Assembly (NCBI RefSeq): GCF_004365965.1
Contig: NZ_SOEB01000001.1
Coordinates: 310,001 to 374,000, forward strand
Length of the DNA: 64,000 bases
Direction of reading: 5' to 3'
DNA from: Rhodovulum visakhapatnamense
Lineage (GTDB): Bacteria > Pseudomonadota > Alphaproteobacteria > Rhodobacterales > Rhodobacteraceae
Part shown: positions 25,082-33,340 of the stretch, piece by piece
Numbering within the stretch: position 1 is the first letter of the stretch
Layout of the letters: every line of letters begins with the position of its first letter
Made by a program: the position numbers and the translations under genes
Notes under the pieces: model-generated
Seen by the model: only the letters and a program-made list of their open reading frames with translations
The model's database searches: none
Told to the model about the DNA's origin: nothing

Positions 25082-25502
25082 GGCTCTTTCCATGGGAACG
25101 GTCATTGCCGGTTCAGTCTGGGGACGGCATGTGCGTTTGTCTACGCCATTGGGACAATTCGCCTCAGCTCGATCGGCGGGTGCAGGCCGCCCCGCGCCCG
25201 GGCCGAAAGGCCGCCACCCGGACCGGGGCGCCTGCCCGTTTGCACCGGCTGCGACCGGGCACGAAGCCCGTCGGGCGAAACGCGTGAAGGACCCGCATTT
25301 CAAAGGCCTGTCGGATCTTGCGACGATCGGTCGGATTTTCTTGATTTGCTCCTGCGACGCTGCGGCATTTTCGGGTATGCTTTCCCCAACGTCAGTCTCC
25401 ATGCGGGGGTCGGGCGGTGTCACTCCATTTCACGAACCCGGGATGCTCACGAAATCAGAATATGCACCCGCATCGGGACCAGCGGCAGAGGGGACCAGCC
25501 GG
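25082..25502. other. 421-base divergent promoter region
   Basis: This stretch lies between the starts of the liv binding-protein gene (leftwards) and the receiver gene (rightwards). No frame looks like a protein. It is less GC-rich than its surroundings around 25325-25395, where promoter elements of either gene could lie, but I see no clear -35/-10 pair or large palindrome. An ATG at 25443, in frame with the receiver gene, lacks a ribosome-binding site. Confidence 0.5.
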
Positions 25503-25892
25503 ATGACTCAGTCTGAACCCGTTTGCCTCGTCGTCGAGGACACAGCTTTCGACCGGATGATCATGGAGCGGAAGCTTGCCGCCTATGGCAAGTCGATTCA
25601 GGTGCGCTTTGCCGCCACCCTCGCCGAGGCACGGCGCTGCCTCGACAAGGAGCCGATCTCGATCATCTTCCTCGACAATTCCCTTCCGGACGGGAAAGGT
25701 GCGAATTTCGCACTCGAACTGTCCGCCCATCGCAGCTGGAGCCGAATCCCCGTGGTCATGGTCAGCGACTGGCCCTCGCCCTTCATGCGCGCCAAGGCCA
25801 AGGCGGCCAATGTCGTCGCGATCTGGACGAAGACGGAATTCACGACCCTGACCGTCGCCGAGGTGCTGCGCTCGCGCGGTCTGATGGTCTAG
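25503..25892 (+). CDS. Stand-alone response-regulator receiver domain (CheY-like)
   Basis: This 129-residue protein is a single receiver domain. The acidic pair is Glu12-Asp13, the phospho-acceptor is Asp58 in IIFLDNSLPDG, the switch Ser is Ser88 in VMVSD, and the conserved Lys is Lys110. The usual Lys-Pro is replaced by Lys-Thr. There is no DNA-binding or enzymatic output domain, so it should act by protein contact or phospho-relay. Start at 25503 has AGAGGGGA upstream. No histidine kinase or chemotaxis gene is in the window, so its partner is unknown; the divergent liv operon is the only close neighbour. The tRNA gene follows 212 bases downstream. Confidence 0.88.
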   Translation: MTQSEPVCLVVEDTAFDRMIMERKLAAYGKSIQVRFAATLAEARRCLDKEPISIIFLDNSLPDGKGANFALELSAHRSWSRIPVVMVSDWPSPFMRAKAKAANVVAIWTKTEFTTLTVAEVLRSRGLMV

Positions 25893-26065
25893 CTCTCCGG
25901 TCCGGGACGCCACGCCGCGGCTGTGCGCCCCCCTGCCCTGTCGGATGGCGCGAAAGCTCCGGGTCACCGTCAGGTCCGGCGTCCCGCGCCCGCCTCCCCA
26001 GGCCGGGCCGGAAGGACGTCCCCGAAAACCGGCGAAAAGAGTGCCTTCAACCTGCGCTTCGGTCA

Positions 26066-26093
26066 TTGCGTCCTCTGCGGGGCCACGCTAAAA
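26066..26093 (+). promoter_or_regulatory. Probable promoter of the tRNA-Arg gene
   Basis: TTGCGT (26066-26071) and CTAAAA (26088-26093) are separated by 16 bases. The -10-like element ends 11 bases before the first base of the tRNA, a fitting distance for a short 5' leader. Confidence 0.5.
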
Positions 26094-26104
26094 GACCCGA
26101 CGAC

Positions 26105-26181
26105 GCACCCGTAGCTCAGCTGGATAGAGTGTCGCCCTCCGAAGGCGAAGGTCACAGGTTCGAATCCTGTCGGGTGCGCCA
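26105..26181 (+). tRNA. tRNA-Arg (anticodon CCG)
   Basis: A complete cloverleaf of 77 bases with encoded CCA. The acceptor stem is GCACCCG with CGGGTGC. The D arm starts GCTC, the anticodon stem is TCGCC with GGCGA, and the loop CTCCGAA gives anticodon CCG at 26139-26141. The T arm is ACAGG-TTCGAAT-CCTGT. It reads CGG arginine codons, which are common in this GC-rich genome. The decayed DNA immediately downstream fits the frequent use of tRNA 3' ends as integration sites, but I found no duplicated 3' tRNA segment. Confidence 0.97.
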
Positions 26182-26252
26182 GACGCCATTTGTTACATTT
26201 CGGAATTTGGCGATACGCCCCGCCAGCAACCACCTGGCATAGCAGCCTGTTC

Positions 26253-26399
26253 TCATTGGCTCCGGGCCTCAAGCCGGTCTTTCAGGGCCTCCGGGATCAG
26301 CCTGATGTTCCCGCGCTTGAAGGACGTGATGGCGGCCCCGGCCTCTTTCAGCCAGCGATGGAGGGTCGGTCGGCTCACGCCGAACATCGCCCCCTGCAT
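26253..26399 (-). CDS. Small helix-turn-helix ORF, possibly a remnant
   Basis: A 48-codon frame encodes [17 protein letters not shown] followed by [18 protein letters not shown]. This looks like a single DNA-binding helix-turn-helix followed by a short wing or helix, as in excisionase-like or recombinase-tail domains. The frame stays open about 14 codons further upstream but with no better start, and no clear ribosome-binding site precedes the ATG at 26399. It lies just beyond tRNA-Arg and next to a decayed phage-type gene, so it may be a remnant rather than an active gene. Confidence 0.4.
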   Translation of the reverse strand: MQGAMFGVSRPTLHRWLKEAGAAITSFKRGNIRLIPEALKDRLEARSQ

Positions 26400-26434
26400 C
26401 CCTCGCTCGGACGTGGATCGGTCGCTGGGTGCGC

Positions 26435-26720
26435 TCAGTCATCGCTTCGCCCCGGCATCCCGTCCCGCGTCCTGCCGTCGAGCATTCTGCCCGCGGTACG
26501 CTTGCCGACGCGGCGCATGACATGGACCCTATCACCATGAAAACCGCAAAGCCTCCTGCCAGGGTCTCCTGCCAGGTCGAGCCACCGCGATTTGCCACGG
26601 TCCACATCGTTTTGCTGTAGTCGACGCGAAAGTCTGGGGCGTCTCGCTCTCGATCGGGTGCCGCTTCCCATTCACCCCACTGCCTGAGAAAGAAGGCCGC
26701 GCCCGCCGCCTGCCATAGGC
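26435..26720 (-). pseudogene. Fragment of a phage-type Gp37/Gp68 (DUF5131) gene, frameshifted
   Basis: Two minus-strand segments match the C-terminal part of phage Gp37/Gp68 (DUF5131) proteins. AGAAFFLRQWGEW lies at about 26668-26712, and RVGKRTAGRMLDG with a following stop at 26435 lies in a different frame, so at least one frameshift separates them. The N-terminal three quarters of the protein, including its radical-SAM-like cysteines, is absent. It is a non-functional remnant next to a tRNA and is evidence of past phage or island insertion. Confidence 0.55.
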
Positions 26721-26880
26721 GTCGCGGTTGCGGACCGCGACGGAGCGCCTCCCGGCGCGATCCACGTCGCGGGGGCGCTGTCGGGATGGACGCCCGAGGC
26801 CTTCCTGCGCCATGCCGCACCGGTGGCGACCGAAGCCGCCCGGGCCATCAACGGCAGCCTCCAGCGGAACGCCCTGCAGC
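26715..26880 (+). pseudogene. Possible C-terminal fragment of an IclR-type regulator
   Basis: A plus-strand frame reads IGVAVADRDGAPPGAIHVAG followed by about 15 residues and then VATEAARAINGSL. This resembles the end of the IclR effector domain, where a 'G.A.PV.D..G.PVGALSVSG' strand precedes a final helix with EAAR.I. No N-terminal helix-turn-helix part is present and no start codon exists, so it would be a truncated remnant abutting the DUF5131 fragment. The match is short and made by eye. Confidence 0.3.
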
Positions 26881-27758
26881 CCATCCCGGACCGTCTTGCG
26901 GACGCGAGGTCCCGGCGACCGCTCTGCCCAGCCATCCGCCTCGGCACCAGCGCCTGGAACGCCGCTGCCGGGGATCTGGCATTCGCGTCAGGCCTTGCGG
27001 ATCACCCATTCGACACAGGCGCTTGGGACCGACTTCGTTCCGTCGCCCGCGCCACGCGATGCCGACGGCGGGCGAGGGCGAGGGTCGCCTTGCCATTTCC
27101 TGCGACCAGATCGAGAACGCGCGCCCGGGGGCAGGACCCTGCTCGATGCGGATCGCCGGCGGCGGCGGCGACGCATCCAGCGGGGGAGCGGGTCCGGCCT
27201 TCGCGGCGATGGACCCGCGGGGAAGCCGCGTGACGGCGCCCCCGCGGCCAAAGCGGCGCCGCGCCAGCCGGCCCCGGTCCGGCGGAAGGATCAGGTTCCC
27301 GCCCGGGGACCGGATCGAGCCCGGGCCCGCTGGCAAGACTGCGCCGGGCGTTGGTGGGCAGAGACATCACATCGCCGGGGCCTGCCGTGCAGACCTGACC
27401 GTTTTCAAGCCCGACGCGCATCGCGGCTTCGGTGACGATGTGATCCGCGATCGCGTGTTTCGGCCCCTCCGTGAACGGGCGGCAACCGGTCGGCGAGATC
27501 CGGGCGAGGATCGCCCCGGGCGCGGTCGGAGCGCCTTTCGGAAAGACGCCGTCCGCGAGATCGGCGGATCGGACAATCGCCGTCGGCGGATCGGATCCCA
27601 TGCCTGCGGCTGCACCGGTCTGACCCCTCACCCCAGCGCTTTCCGACCTGCCGCGATGCCCCGCATCGGATGGCGTGGGACTGTCGCAGGACGCCGCAGC
27701 GGCCCCGGCGCCGCCTTGCCCCGGCGTGCTCCCGCTGGCGTGAGGCGCCTGTACCGGC
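26881..27758. other. About 0.9 kb without a recognisable gene
   Basis: Long open frames exist on both strands, but their translations are Arg/Pro/Gly-rich and look like chance openings in GC-rich DNA. One minus-strand segment near 27050-27130 contains VLDLVAGNGKATLALA, reminiscent of a methyltransferase motif I, but nothing around it continues the fold. With the fragments to its left, this is best read as decayed accessory DNA between the tRNA and the glnE operon. Confidence 0.5.
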
Positions 27759-28025
27759 CTAGCTGCGTCGGCCGCGCGGGCCGCCCCGACGGCGGGCGGA
27801 GGGTTCCTCGGCAAGGCCTGCGCGCAGCACGGCCGTCATCGGATGGTCGGGCGCATCGGGGCCGTATTCGGCCAGAAGCCTGCGCAGCGCGCGGCTTGTG
27901 TCGACCGTCTCGGGCAGCCCCAGCGCCCAGTCAAGAAAGATCGAGCGGCATTCCGAGGGGCCGATGCCCTCGATCCGGTAGGCTTCCCGGATCAGCCCGC
28001 GCGGGTCGGCCAGTTCAATCCGCAT
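27759..28025 (-). CDS. Conserved small protein downstream of glnE, unknown function
   Basis: This is an 88-residue protein with a well-formed N-terminal two thirds (MRIELADPRGLIREAYRIEG and LDWALGLPETVDTSRALRRLL) and an Arg/Gly-rich tail ending RRRGGPRGRRS. The ATG lies 11 bases inside the glnE 3' end, so it is translationally coupled to the adenylyltransferase. I do not recognise a domain. The basic tail could bind nucleic acid, but that is only a suggestion. A link to nitrogen control rests solely on position. Confidence 0.72.
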   Translation of the reverse strand: MRIELADPRGLIREAYRIEGIGPSECRSIFLDWALGLPETVDTSRALRRLLAEYGPDAPDHPMTAVLRAGLAEEPSARRRGGPRGRRS

Positions 28026-30819
28026 CCCCGTCCTCCTGCGGGCTGCGCCCGATCACCGCCTCGATCACCCTGGCCGCCGCAGCGCGCCGGTCGTCCAGCA
28101 GGGCCGCAAGCGCCCCGGCATCGGCCAGCCCCGTGCCCCGCAACAGGAAGGCCCGTCCGCTTTCGCCAAGGCTGCAAGGGTCGAGCGGCAGATCCGCGAT
28201 CAGCTTGGCCGCGCCCTGCACCTGGCGCTGCAGCCGGTAGGAGGCAATCAGCGTCTGCGCCTCGGGGGCCTCGAGCCAGCCCGCATCGACCCCGGCATCG
28301 AGCTGGTCGGGCACCGAGGTCGCGGGGTGGGCGGCGATCAGCGCCGCGGCCGAGGCGATCAGTTCGATATCCTGGCCCCGGCCCGGCCCCTGCTTGCCGT
28401 CCCAGGCCGATTTCGCGGGCTTGGCCTCGGCCAGCCGCCGCCGCATGTCGACAACGCCCGCCACGGTGCGCGCCACATCGGCCTTGTCGCGCAGCAGCGC
28501 CTGACGAAATGCCTCGACCTCGGCGCCAAGCGCGCTGTCGCCCGCCACCGGCCGCGCGCGGGTCAGCGCCAGATGTTCCCAGGTCCAGGCCTCGTCGCGC
28601 TGATAGCTGCGAAAGCTCTGCAGCGAGGTCGCGACCGGCCCCTGATTGCCCGAGGGCCTGAGCCGCATGTCGACCTCGTAAAGCCGGCCCTCGGCCATCG
28701 GCGCGGTCAGCGCCGTCACCAGCGCTTGGGTCAGCTTGGCGTAATAGGCGCGCGAGGCCAGCGGGCGGCGGCCGTCCGAGGCCTCGACCCCGTCGGCATC
28801 GTAGATCACGATCAGGTCGAGATCGGACCGCGAGGTCAGCGCCCCTGCCCCCAGCGACCCCATGCCCAACACCGTGGCTCCCTTGCCGGGCGGCGCGCCA
28901 TGCTTGGCGGCGAACTGCGCGACGACCTTCGGCCAGAGCGCGGCCAGAACCGCCTCGGCCAGATCGGCATATTCGGCGCCCGCGGTCTCGGCATCGATCA
29001 GGCCGCGCAGGAAATGGACCCCGATCCGGAAATGCCATTCCTTGGCCCAGGCCCGCGCGGCATCGAGCTGGGCCTCGTAATCGCCCAGCGTTCCGAGCCG
29101 GTCGGCCAGCGCCCCGGTCAGCGCCGCGCGTCCCGGCCAGGCCTCGAAGAAACTGCCGCCGATGACCGCGTCCAGCACCCGGGCGTTGCGCGACAGGTAC
29201 TGCGCCAGTTCCGGCGAGACGCTGGTGATGTCGATCAAGAGGTCGATCAGATGCGGGTTGGCCTCGAACAGCGAGAACAGCTGCACCCCCGCTGGCAGGC
29301 CCGCGAGAAACCCGTCGAAGGCGGCGAAGGCCTCGTCGGGGCGCGGCGCCTTGGTCAGGCGCGAGAAGAGATCGGGTTTCAGCCGGTGGAAGATCTCGCG
29401 CGCCCGCGCGGTGCGCAGGCAGGGATAGCCGGGCCAGCGTTCGACGATCCCGGCCGCGGTCTCCGGGATCTCGGGCAGATCCTCGGCGGGCTTTCCGGGG
29501 GCGAAGAAGCCTTCGGTCAGGCCCGCGACCCGGCGCAGCCGCGCGGCCAGCGCGTCGCGCCAGGGCCCGGTCTCGGCCGCGCCGCAGAACCGCGCGATCC
29601 GCTCGATCCCTTCGGGCGAATTCGGCAGCAGATGGGTCTGGGCGTCGTTGACCATCTGCAGCCGGTGTTCGACCTCGCGATGGGCGCGGTAGTCCTCGCT
29701 CAGCGTCCCGGCGATCTCGCGCGGGACCCAGCCCTTGTCGGCCAGCCGCGCCAGCCCCTCGACCGTGCCCCGGGCCCGCAAGTCCGGGTCGCGCCCGCCC
29801 GCGATGATCTGCCGGGTCTGGGTAAAGAACTCGATCTCGCGGATGCCGCCCTGCCCCAGCTTCATGTCATGGCCTTCAAGGCACAGCGCCCCATGCAGGC
29901 CCTTGTGACTGCGGATCCTCAGCCGCATGTCATGGGCGTCCTGGATCGCCGCGAAATCGAGATGCTTGCGCCAGACGAAGGGTCTCAGCCGGTCGAGATA
30001 GGCCCAGCCGGCCTGAATATCGCCCGCGCAGGGCCGTGCCTTGATATGGGCCGCGCGTTCCCAGGTGCGCCCGAGCGCCTCGTAATAGCGTTCGGCCGCC
30101 TCCATCGACAGACAGACCGGCGTGACCGAGGCGTCGGGCCTCAGCCGCAGGTCGGTGCGGAAGACATAGCCCTCGCCCGTGGCCTCGGACAGGATCGCGG
30201 TCATCCGCCGGGTGATCTTGACGAAGGCGCTGCGCACCTCGTGGAAATCGGCCTCTTCGAACCGGTCCTGATCGAACAGGCAGATCAGGTCGATGTCTGA
30301 CGAATAGTTCAGCTCATGCGCGCCCTGCTTGCCCATGGCCAGCGCCACCATGCCGCCCGCCGTCCCGGCATCGGCCTCGGTCAGACCTGGCAGCTTGCCG
30401 CGCGCGATCTCGGCCGCGACCAGCCGCCTTATCGTCACATCGACGCAAAGATCGGCGAAATCGGTCAGCGCGCCCGTCACCGCCTCGAGCGGCCAGAGCC
30501 CGCCCAGATCGGACAGCGCGATCAACAGCGCCGCGCGGCGCTTGGCCTGGCGCAGCCCGGGCTTGAGCGCGTCGAGCGTGAGGCCCCGGACCTCGTCCAA
30601 GAGCGCCGCGAAGACCGGTTCGGGCGTGCCCGCCAGCAGGTCCTCCAGCCAGTCGGCCTCGCGCGTCATCAGCCCCCAGAGATAGGGGCTGCACCCGGCC
30701 GTGCCCTCCAGCAGGGCGCGGATCTCGGGCGGCTGGGCGGCGAAGCGGTCGGCCGCCTCGGCGGCGCGGTCGGGCTCGTAGGCAAGGGGCGCGCGGGTCA
30801 GTCGGGATGCGAAGCTCAT
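28015..30819 (-). CDS. glnE: Bifunctional glutamine-synthetase adenylyltransferase/deadenylylase GlnE
   Basis: This 934-residue enzyme attaches and removes AMP on glutamine synthetase in response to PII status. Two nucleotidyltransferase domains are visible. The first has GKQGAHELNYSSDIDLICLF (deadenylylase half) and the second has GMGSLGAGALTSRSDLDLIV (adenylylase half), each with the metal-binding D-x-D pair; helical linker sequence lies between. Start at 30819: the frame stays open upstream, but that sequence is antisense to the divergent YbaK-like gene and is not protein-like. The initiation region has no strong Shine-Dalgarno. A small conserved gene overlaps its 3' end. Confidence 0.95.
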   Translation of the reverse strand: MSFASRLTRAPLAYEPDRAAEAADRFAAQPPEIRALLEGTAGCSPYLWGLMTREADWLEDLLAGTPEPVFAALLDEVRGLTLDALKPGLRQAKRRAALLIALSDLGGLWPLEAVTGALTDFADLCVDVTIRRLVAAEIARGKLPGLTEADAGTAGGMVALAMGKQGAHELNYSSDIDLICLFDQDRFEEADFHEVRSAFVKITRRMTAILSEATGEGYVFRTDLRLRPDASVTPVCLSMEAAERYYEALGRTWERAAHIKARPCAGDIQAGWAYLDRLRPFVWRKHLDFAAIQDAHDMRLRIRSHKGLHGALCLEGHDMKLGQGGIREIEFFTQTRQIIAGGRDPDLRARGTVEGLARLADKGWVPREIAGTLSEDYRAHREVEHRLQMVNDAQTHLLPNSPEGIERIARFCGAAETGPWRDALAARLRRVAGLTEGFFAPGKPAEDLPEIPETAAGIVERWPGYPCLRTARAREIFHRLKPDLFSRLTKAPRPDEAFAAFDGFLAGLPAGVQLFSLFEANPHLIDLLIDITSVSPELAQYLSRNARVLDAVIGGSFFEAWPGRAALTGALADRLGTLGDYEAQLDAARAWAKEWHFRIGVHFLRGLIDAETAGAEYADLAEAVLAALWPKVVAQFAAKHGAPPGKGATVLGMGSLGAGALTSRSDLDLIVIYDADGVEASDGRRPLASRAYYAKLTQALVTALTAPMAEGRLYEVDMRLRPSGNQGPVATSLQSFRSYQRDEAWTWEHLALTRARPVAGDSALGAEVEAFRQALLRDKADVARTVAGVVDMRRRLAEAKPAKSAWDGKQGPGRGQDIELIASAAALIAAHPATSVPDQLDAGVDAGWLEAPEAQTLIASYRLQRQVQGAAKLIADLPLDPCSLGESGRAFLLRGTGLADAGALAALLDDRRAAAARVIEAVIGRSPQEDGDAD

Positions 30820-30913
30820 GGCCGAGTGATGCCGCGCGCGGGCGGCCCGGTCAACGGGGGTTGCACCGGGCGGCGGCGGTGCCGATAGTCCGCGCCGACC
30901 GAAGGAGGACGCG

Positions 30914-31381
30914 ATGTCGAAAAGCCTGAACCGGGTGCGCGCGGCGCTGGAAGCGGCGGGGCTGCCCGCGGACATCCGCGAGCTGGGCCAGACCCGCACC
31001 GCCGAAGAGGCCGCGGCGGCGGTCGGCTGCGACCTCGACCAGATCGCCAAGTCGATCATCTTCCGGGGCGAGGACAGCGGCACCGCGATCCTGTTCCTGA
31101 CCGCGGGCGGAAACCGGGTGTCGGACGCCAAGGCCTCGGCGCTGGCGGGCGAGCCGCTGGGCAAGGCCGATGCCGCGCTGATCCGCGCCCAGACCGGCTT
31201 TGCCATCGGCGGCGTCGCCCCGGTCGGCCATCTGACCCCGATCCGCGCCTTCCTCGACCCGCGCCTGCTCGAGTTCCAGACCGTCTGGGCCGCCGCCGGA
31301 ACGCCCCGTCATGTCTTCCCGCTCGACCCCCATGTCCTGCCCGGGCTGACCGGCGCCGAGGCGGCCGACTTCACGCTTTAG
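30914..31381 (+). CDS. YbaK/EbsC-type aminoacyl-tRNA deacylase
   Basis: This 155-residue YbaK-family protein belongs to the group that hydrolyses misacylated tRNAs in trans (for example Cys-tRNA-Pro or Ala-tRNA-Pro). The conserved Lys of the family is in DLDQIAKSIIFRG and the substrate loop in GFAIGGVAPVGH, which is diagnostic for YbaK proteins. The start has AAGGAGGA 6 bases upstream. It is divergent from glnE with about 94 bases between starts. Exact tRNA specificity is not inferable. Confidence 0.88.
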   Translation: MSKSLNRVRAALEAAGLPADIRELGQTRTAEEAAAAVGCDLDQIAKSIIFRGEDSGTAILFLTAGGNRVSDAKASALAGEPLGKADAALIRAQTGFAIGGVAPVGHLTPIRAFLDPRLLEFQTVWAAAGTPRHVFPLDPHVLPGLTGAEAADFTL

Positions 31382-31483
31382 GCGCTGCGACGCCGGATCA
31401 TCGGCCCCGTGGCGAACAGCCGCTTGCGGGAGCCTGCCTTTCCGGCTGACACTCGTGCCGAGGACCGGGCGGAAGGGGGACCC

Positions 31484-32617
31484 ATGGGCATCACGGCACC
31501 CGATTTCACCATCGGCATCGAGGAGGAATACCTGCTGGTGGACCGCGAGACCTGCGCGCTGGCGCAGGCGCCGAAAGGGCTGATGGAGGCCTGCGCCGCC
31601 GATCTGGGCGATCAGGTGACCCCGGAATTCCTGCAATGCCAGATCGAGGTCGGCACCCGGGTCTGCCGCACCGTGGCCGAGGCCCGCGAGGACCTCAGGC
31701 GGCTGCGCGCGACGGTGGCGCATCACGCCGCAAGCTACGGGCTGGCCCCGATCGCGGCCTCCTGCCATCCCTCGGCCGACTGGCTGGACCAGCATCATAC
31801 CGACAAGGACCGCTATAACGATCTGGACCGGGCGCTGGCGGCGGTGGCGCGGCGGATGCTGATCTGCGGCATGCATGTGCATGTGGGCATCCCCGATCCC
31901 GACCAGCGCATCGACCTGATGGCGCAGTTTTCCTATTTCCTGCCGCATCTGCTGGCGATGTCGACCTCGTCGCCGTTCTGGAAGGGGGTCGATACCGGGC
32001 TCGCCTCCTACCGGCTGACGGTGTTCGACAACCTGCCCCGGACCGGGCTGCCGCCGCGCTTCGAAAGCTGGTCCGATTACGACCGCTCGGTCGGGGCGCT
32101 GACCCGGCTGGGGCTGATCGAGGACGCCACCAAGATCTGGTGGGACCTGCGCCCCTCGGCCCGGTTTCCGACGCTGGAGACCCGGATCTGCGACATGTGC
32201 CCCCGGCTCGATCACACGCTGTCGCTGGCCGCGCTGATCCAGTGCACGCTGAGGATGCTGTGGCGGCTTGCGGGCGAGAACCTGCGCTGGAGGGTCTATG
32301 AGCGCTTTCTGGTGGGCGAGAACCGCTGGCGGGCGCAGCGCTATGGCGTGTCCGAGGGGCTGGTCGATTTCGGCCGCAAGGAACTGGTGCCCTTTGCCGA
32401 CCTGCTGGAAGAGCTGATCCAGCTGGTCGAGGCCGATGCCGCGGTGCTGGGCTGTCTCGACGAGGTGAATGCCGCGCGCGATGTCATTGCCCATGGCACC
32501 AGCGCCGAACGCCAGCGCGCGACCCACAAGGCGGCGCTCGCCGCGGGCCTCGACCGCGAGGGCGCGATGCGCGCCGTTGTCCAGGGGCTGATCGAGGAAT
32601 TCGGCGCCGATCTCTGA
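31484..32617 (+). CDS. YbdK-type carboxylate-amine ligase (glutamate-cysteine ligase family 2)
   Basis: This 377-residue member of the GCS2 family has the N-terminal [13 protein letters not shown] signature with the metal-binding Glu triplet, [10 protein letters not shown] in the active-site core, and the C-terminal GTSAERQR block. Family enzymes form amide bonds between glutamate or another acid and an amine, and have weak glutamate-cysteine ligase activity in vitro; the physiological product is usually unknown. Start at 31484, with GGAAGGGGGA upstream. It follows the deacylase by 103 bases in the same direction. The decayed transposase lies just downstream. Confidence 0.87.
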   Translation: MGITAPDFTIGIEEEYLLVDRETCALAQAPKGLMEACAADLGDQVTPEFLQCQIEVGTRVCRTVAEAREDLRRLRATVAHHAASYGLAPIAASCHPSADWLDQHHTDKDRYNDLDRALAAVARRMLICGMHVHVGIPDPDQRIDLMAQFSYFLPHLLAMSTSSPFWKGVDTGLASYRLTVFDNLPRTGLPPRFESWSDYDRSVGALTRLGLIEDATKIWWDLRPSARFPTLETRICDMCPRLDHTLSLAALIQCTLRMLWRLAGENLRWRVYERFLVGENRWRAQRYGVSEGLVDFGRKELVPFADLLEELIQLVEADAAVLGCLDEVNAARDVIAHGTSAERQRATHKAALAAGLDREGAMRAVVQGLIEEFGADL

Positions 32618-32689
32618 GCGCATGCCGTGAAACGCCAGACGGGCACCCCTGACGGCGCCCGCCCGGGAATACGGCGCGCAGAAGACCGT

Positions 32690-33215
32690 AATGATCGATG
32701 CGACCTGTCTGAAGGCGCACCGCACAGCGACCAGCATGGCCGCGAAAAAGGGGTGTGTGCCCGCCTGATCGGGCGGAGGTCGAAGATCAGAAAACGATCC
32801 GGGGGATCGTTTTCCCGAGAACGGGCGGGCTGAACTCCACACTGCACGTCCTGGCCGATGCGAAGGGTCGCCCGATCCTGTTCCACTTGGCGGGCCGGAC
32901 CTCGGACGCCATCGGGCGCGGGCGCTGCCGTCTTTCATCCCGCAGGCCGGGACGCTGCGCGGTGACCGGGGCTAAGATGCCGACTGGGTCCGCAACGCCC
33001 TGATCGACATGGGCATTTTGCCGTGTATCGCCTCCCGCATCGGTCGCAAGGTTCCGATCCCGCACGCCGCGAACCTCTGCCGCCTGCGCCACGGGATCGA
33101 GACCATGTTCGCTCGCCTGCAGGACTGGCGGCGCATCGCCACCCGCTGCGACCGCTGGCCAATCCTGTTCCTCTCGGCCTGCGCCCTGGCCGCGACCGCC
33201 ATCTATCGGGTGTGA
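32690..33215 (+). pseudogene. Decayed IS5/IS427-type transposase gene
   Basis: Four consecutive transposase blocks of the IS5 group survive in different frames. They are MIDATCLKAHRTATSM (from about 32691), GGLNSTLHVLADAKGRPILF (from about 32830), DADWVRNALIDMGI (from about 32976), and a C-terminal 68-residue stretch with HGIETMFARLQDWRRIATR and the normal end ALAATAIYRV at 33215. At least one frameshift lies near 32750, and the Tyr codon of the GYDADW motif has become TAA (32973-32975). The N-terminal third is missing. No clean terminal inverted repeats or target duplication could be found, so this is an old, inactive copy. Confidence 0.85.
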
Positions 33216-33299
33216 GACCTGACTCTGGCGGCTGCGAAATGGACGCCAAGGAAATCTCTGGCGCAGACGCTTGCATGACCCCCTCCCCGGTCGCTAACT

Positions 33300-33311
33300 A
33301 AACGGGTGTTC
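33300..33311. promoter_or_regulatory. Imperfect AAAC-N4-GTTC palindrome upstream of the valine operon
   Basis: AAACGGGTGTTC lies 29 bases before the first start codon of the operon. It resembles the AAAC/GTTT-type half-site layout used by several TetR-family regulators of acyl-CoA metabolism. No such regulator gene is in the window, and the match is short, so this is only a candidate operator. The surrounding 33216-33340 is the only place for the operon promoter. Confidence 0.25.
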
Positions 33312-33340
33312 ATTTCTTTCGCGACGGGGGAGCGGCGATC

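Noticed and set aside
26105-26181. tRNA-Arg 3' end as an attachment site with a duplicated copy nearby.
   Set aside because: No second copy of the tRNA 3' segment was found in the following decayed region, and no integrase gene is present.
27002-27814. A 270-codon open frame on the minus strand containing VLDLVAGNGKATLALA, suggesting a methyltransferase.
   Set aside because: Only the short motif-like stretch fits; the rest is Pro/Arg/Gly-rich, no other methyltransferase motif follows, and long chance frames are expected at this GC content.
32618-33240. Terminal inverted repeats of the insertion-sequence relic (GCCAGA near 32640 and TCTGGC near 33226).
   Set aside because: Only about 7 bases match, common by chance in this composition, and no target-site duplication is evident.
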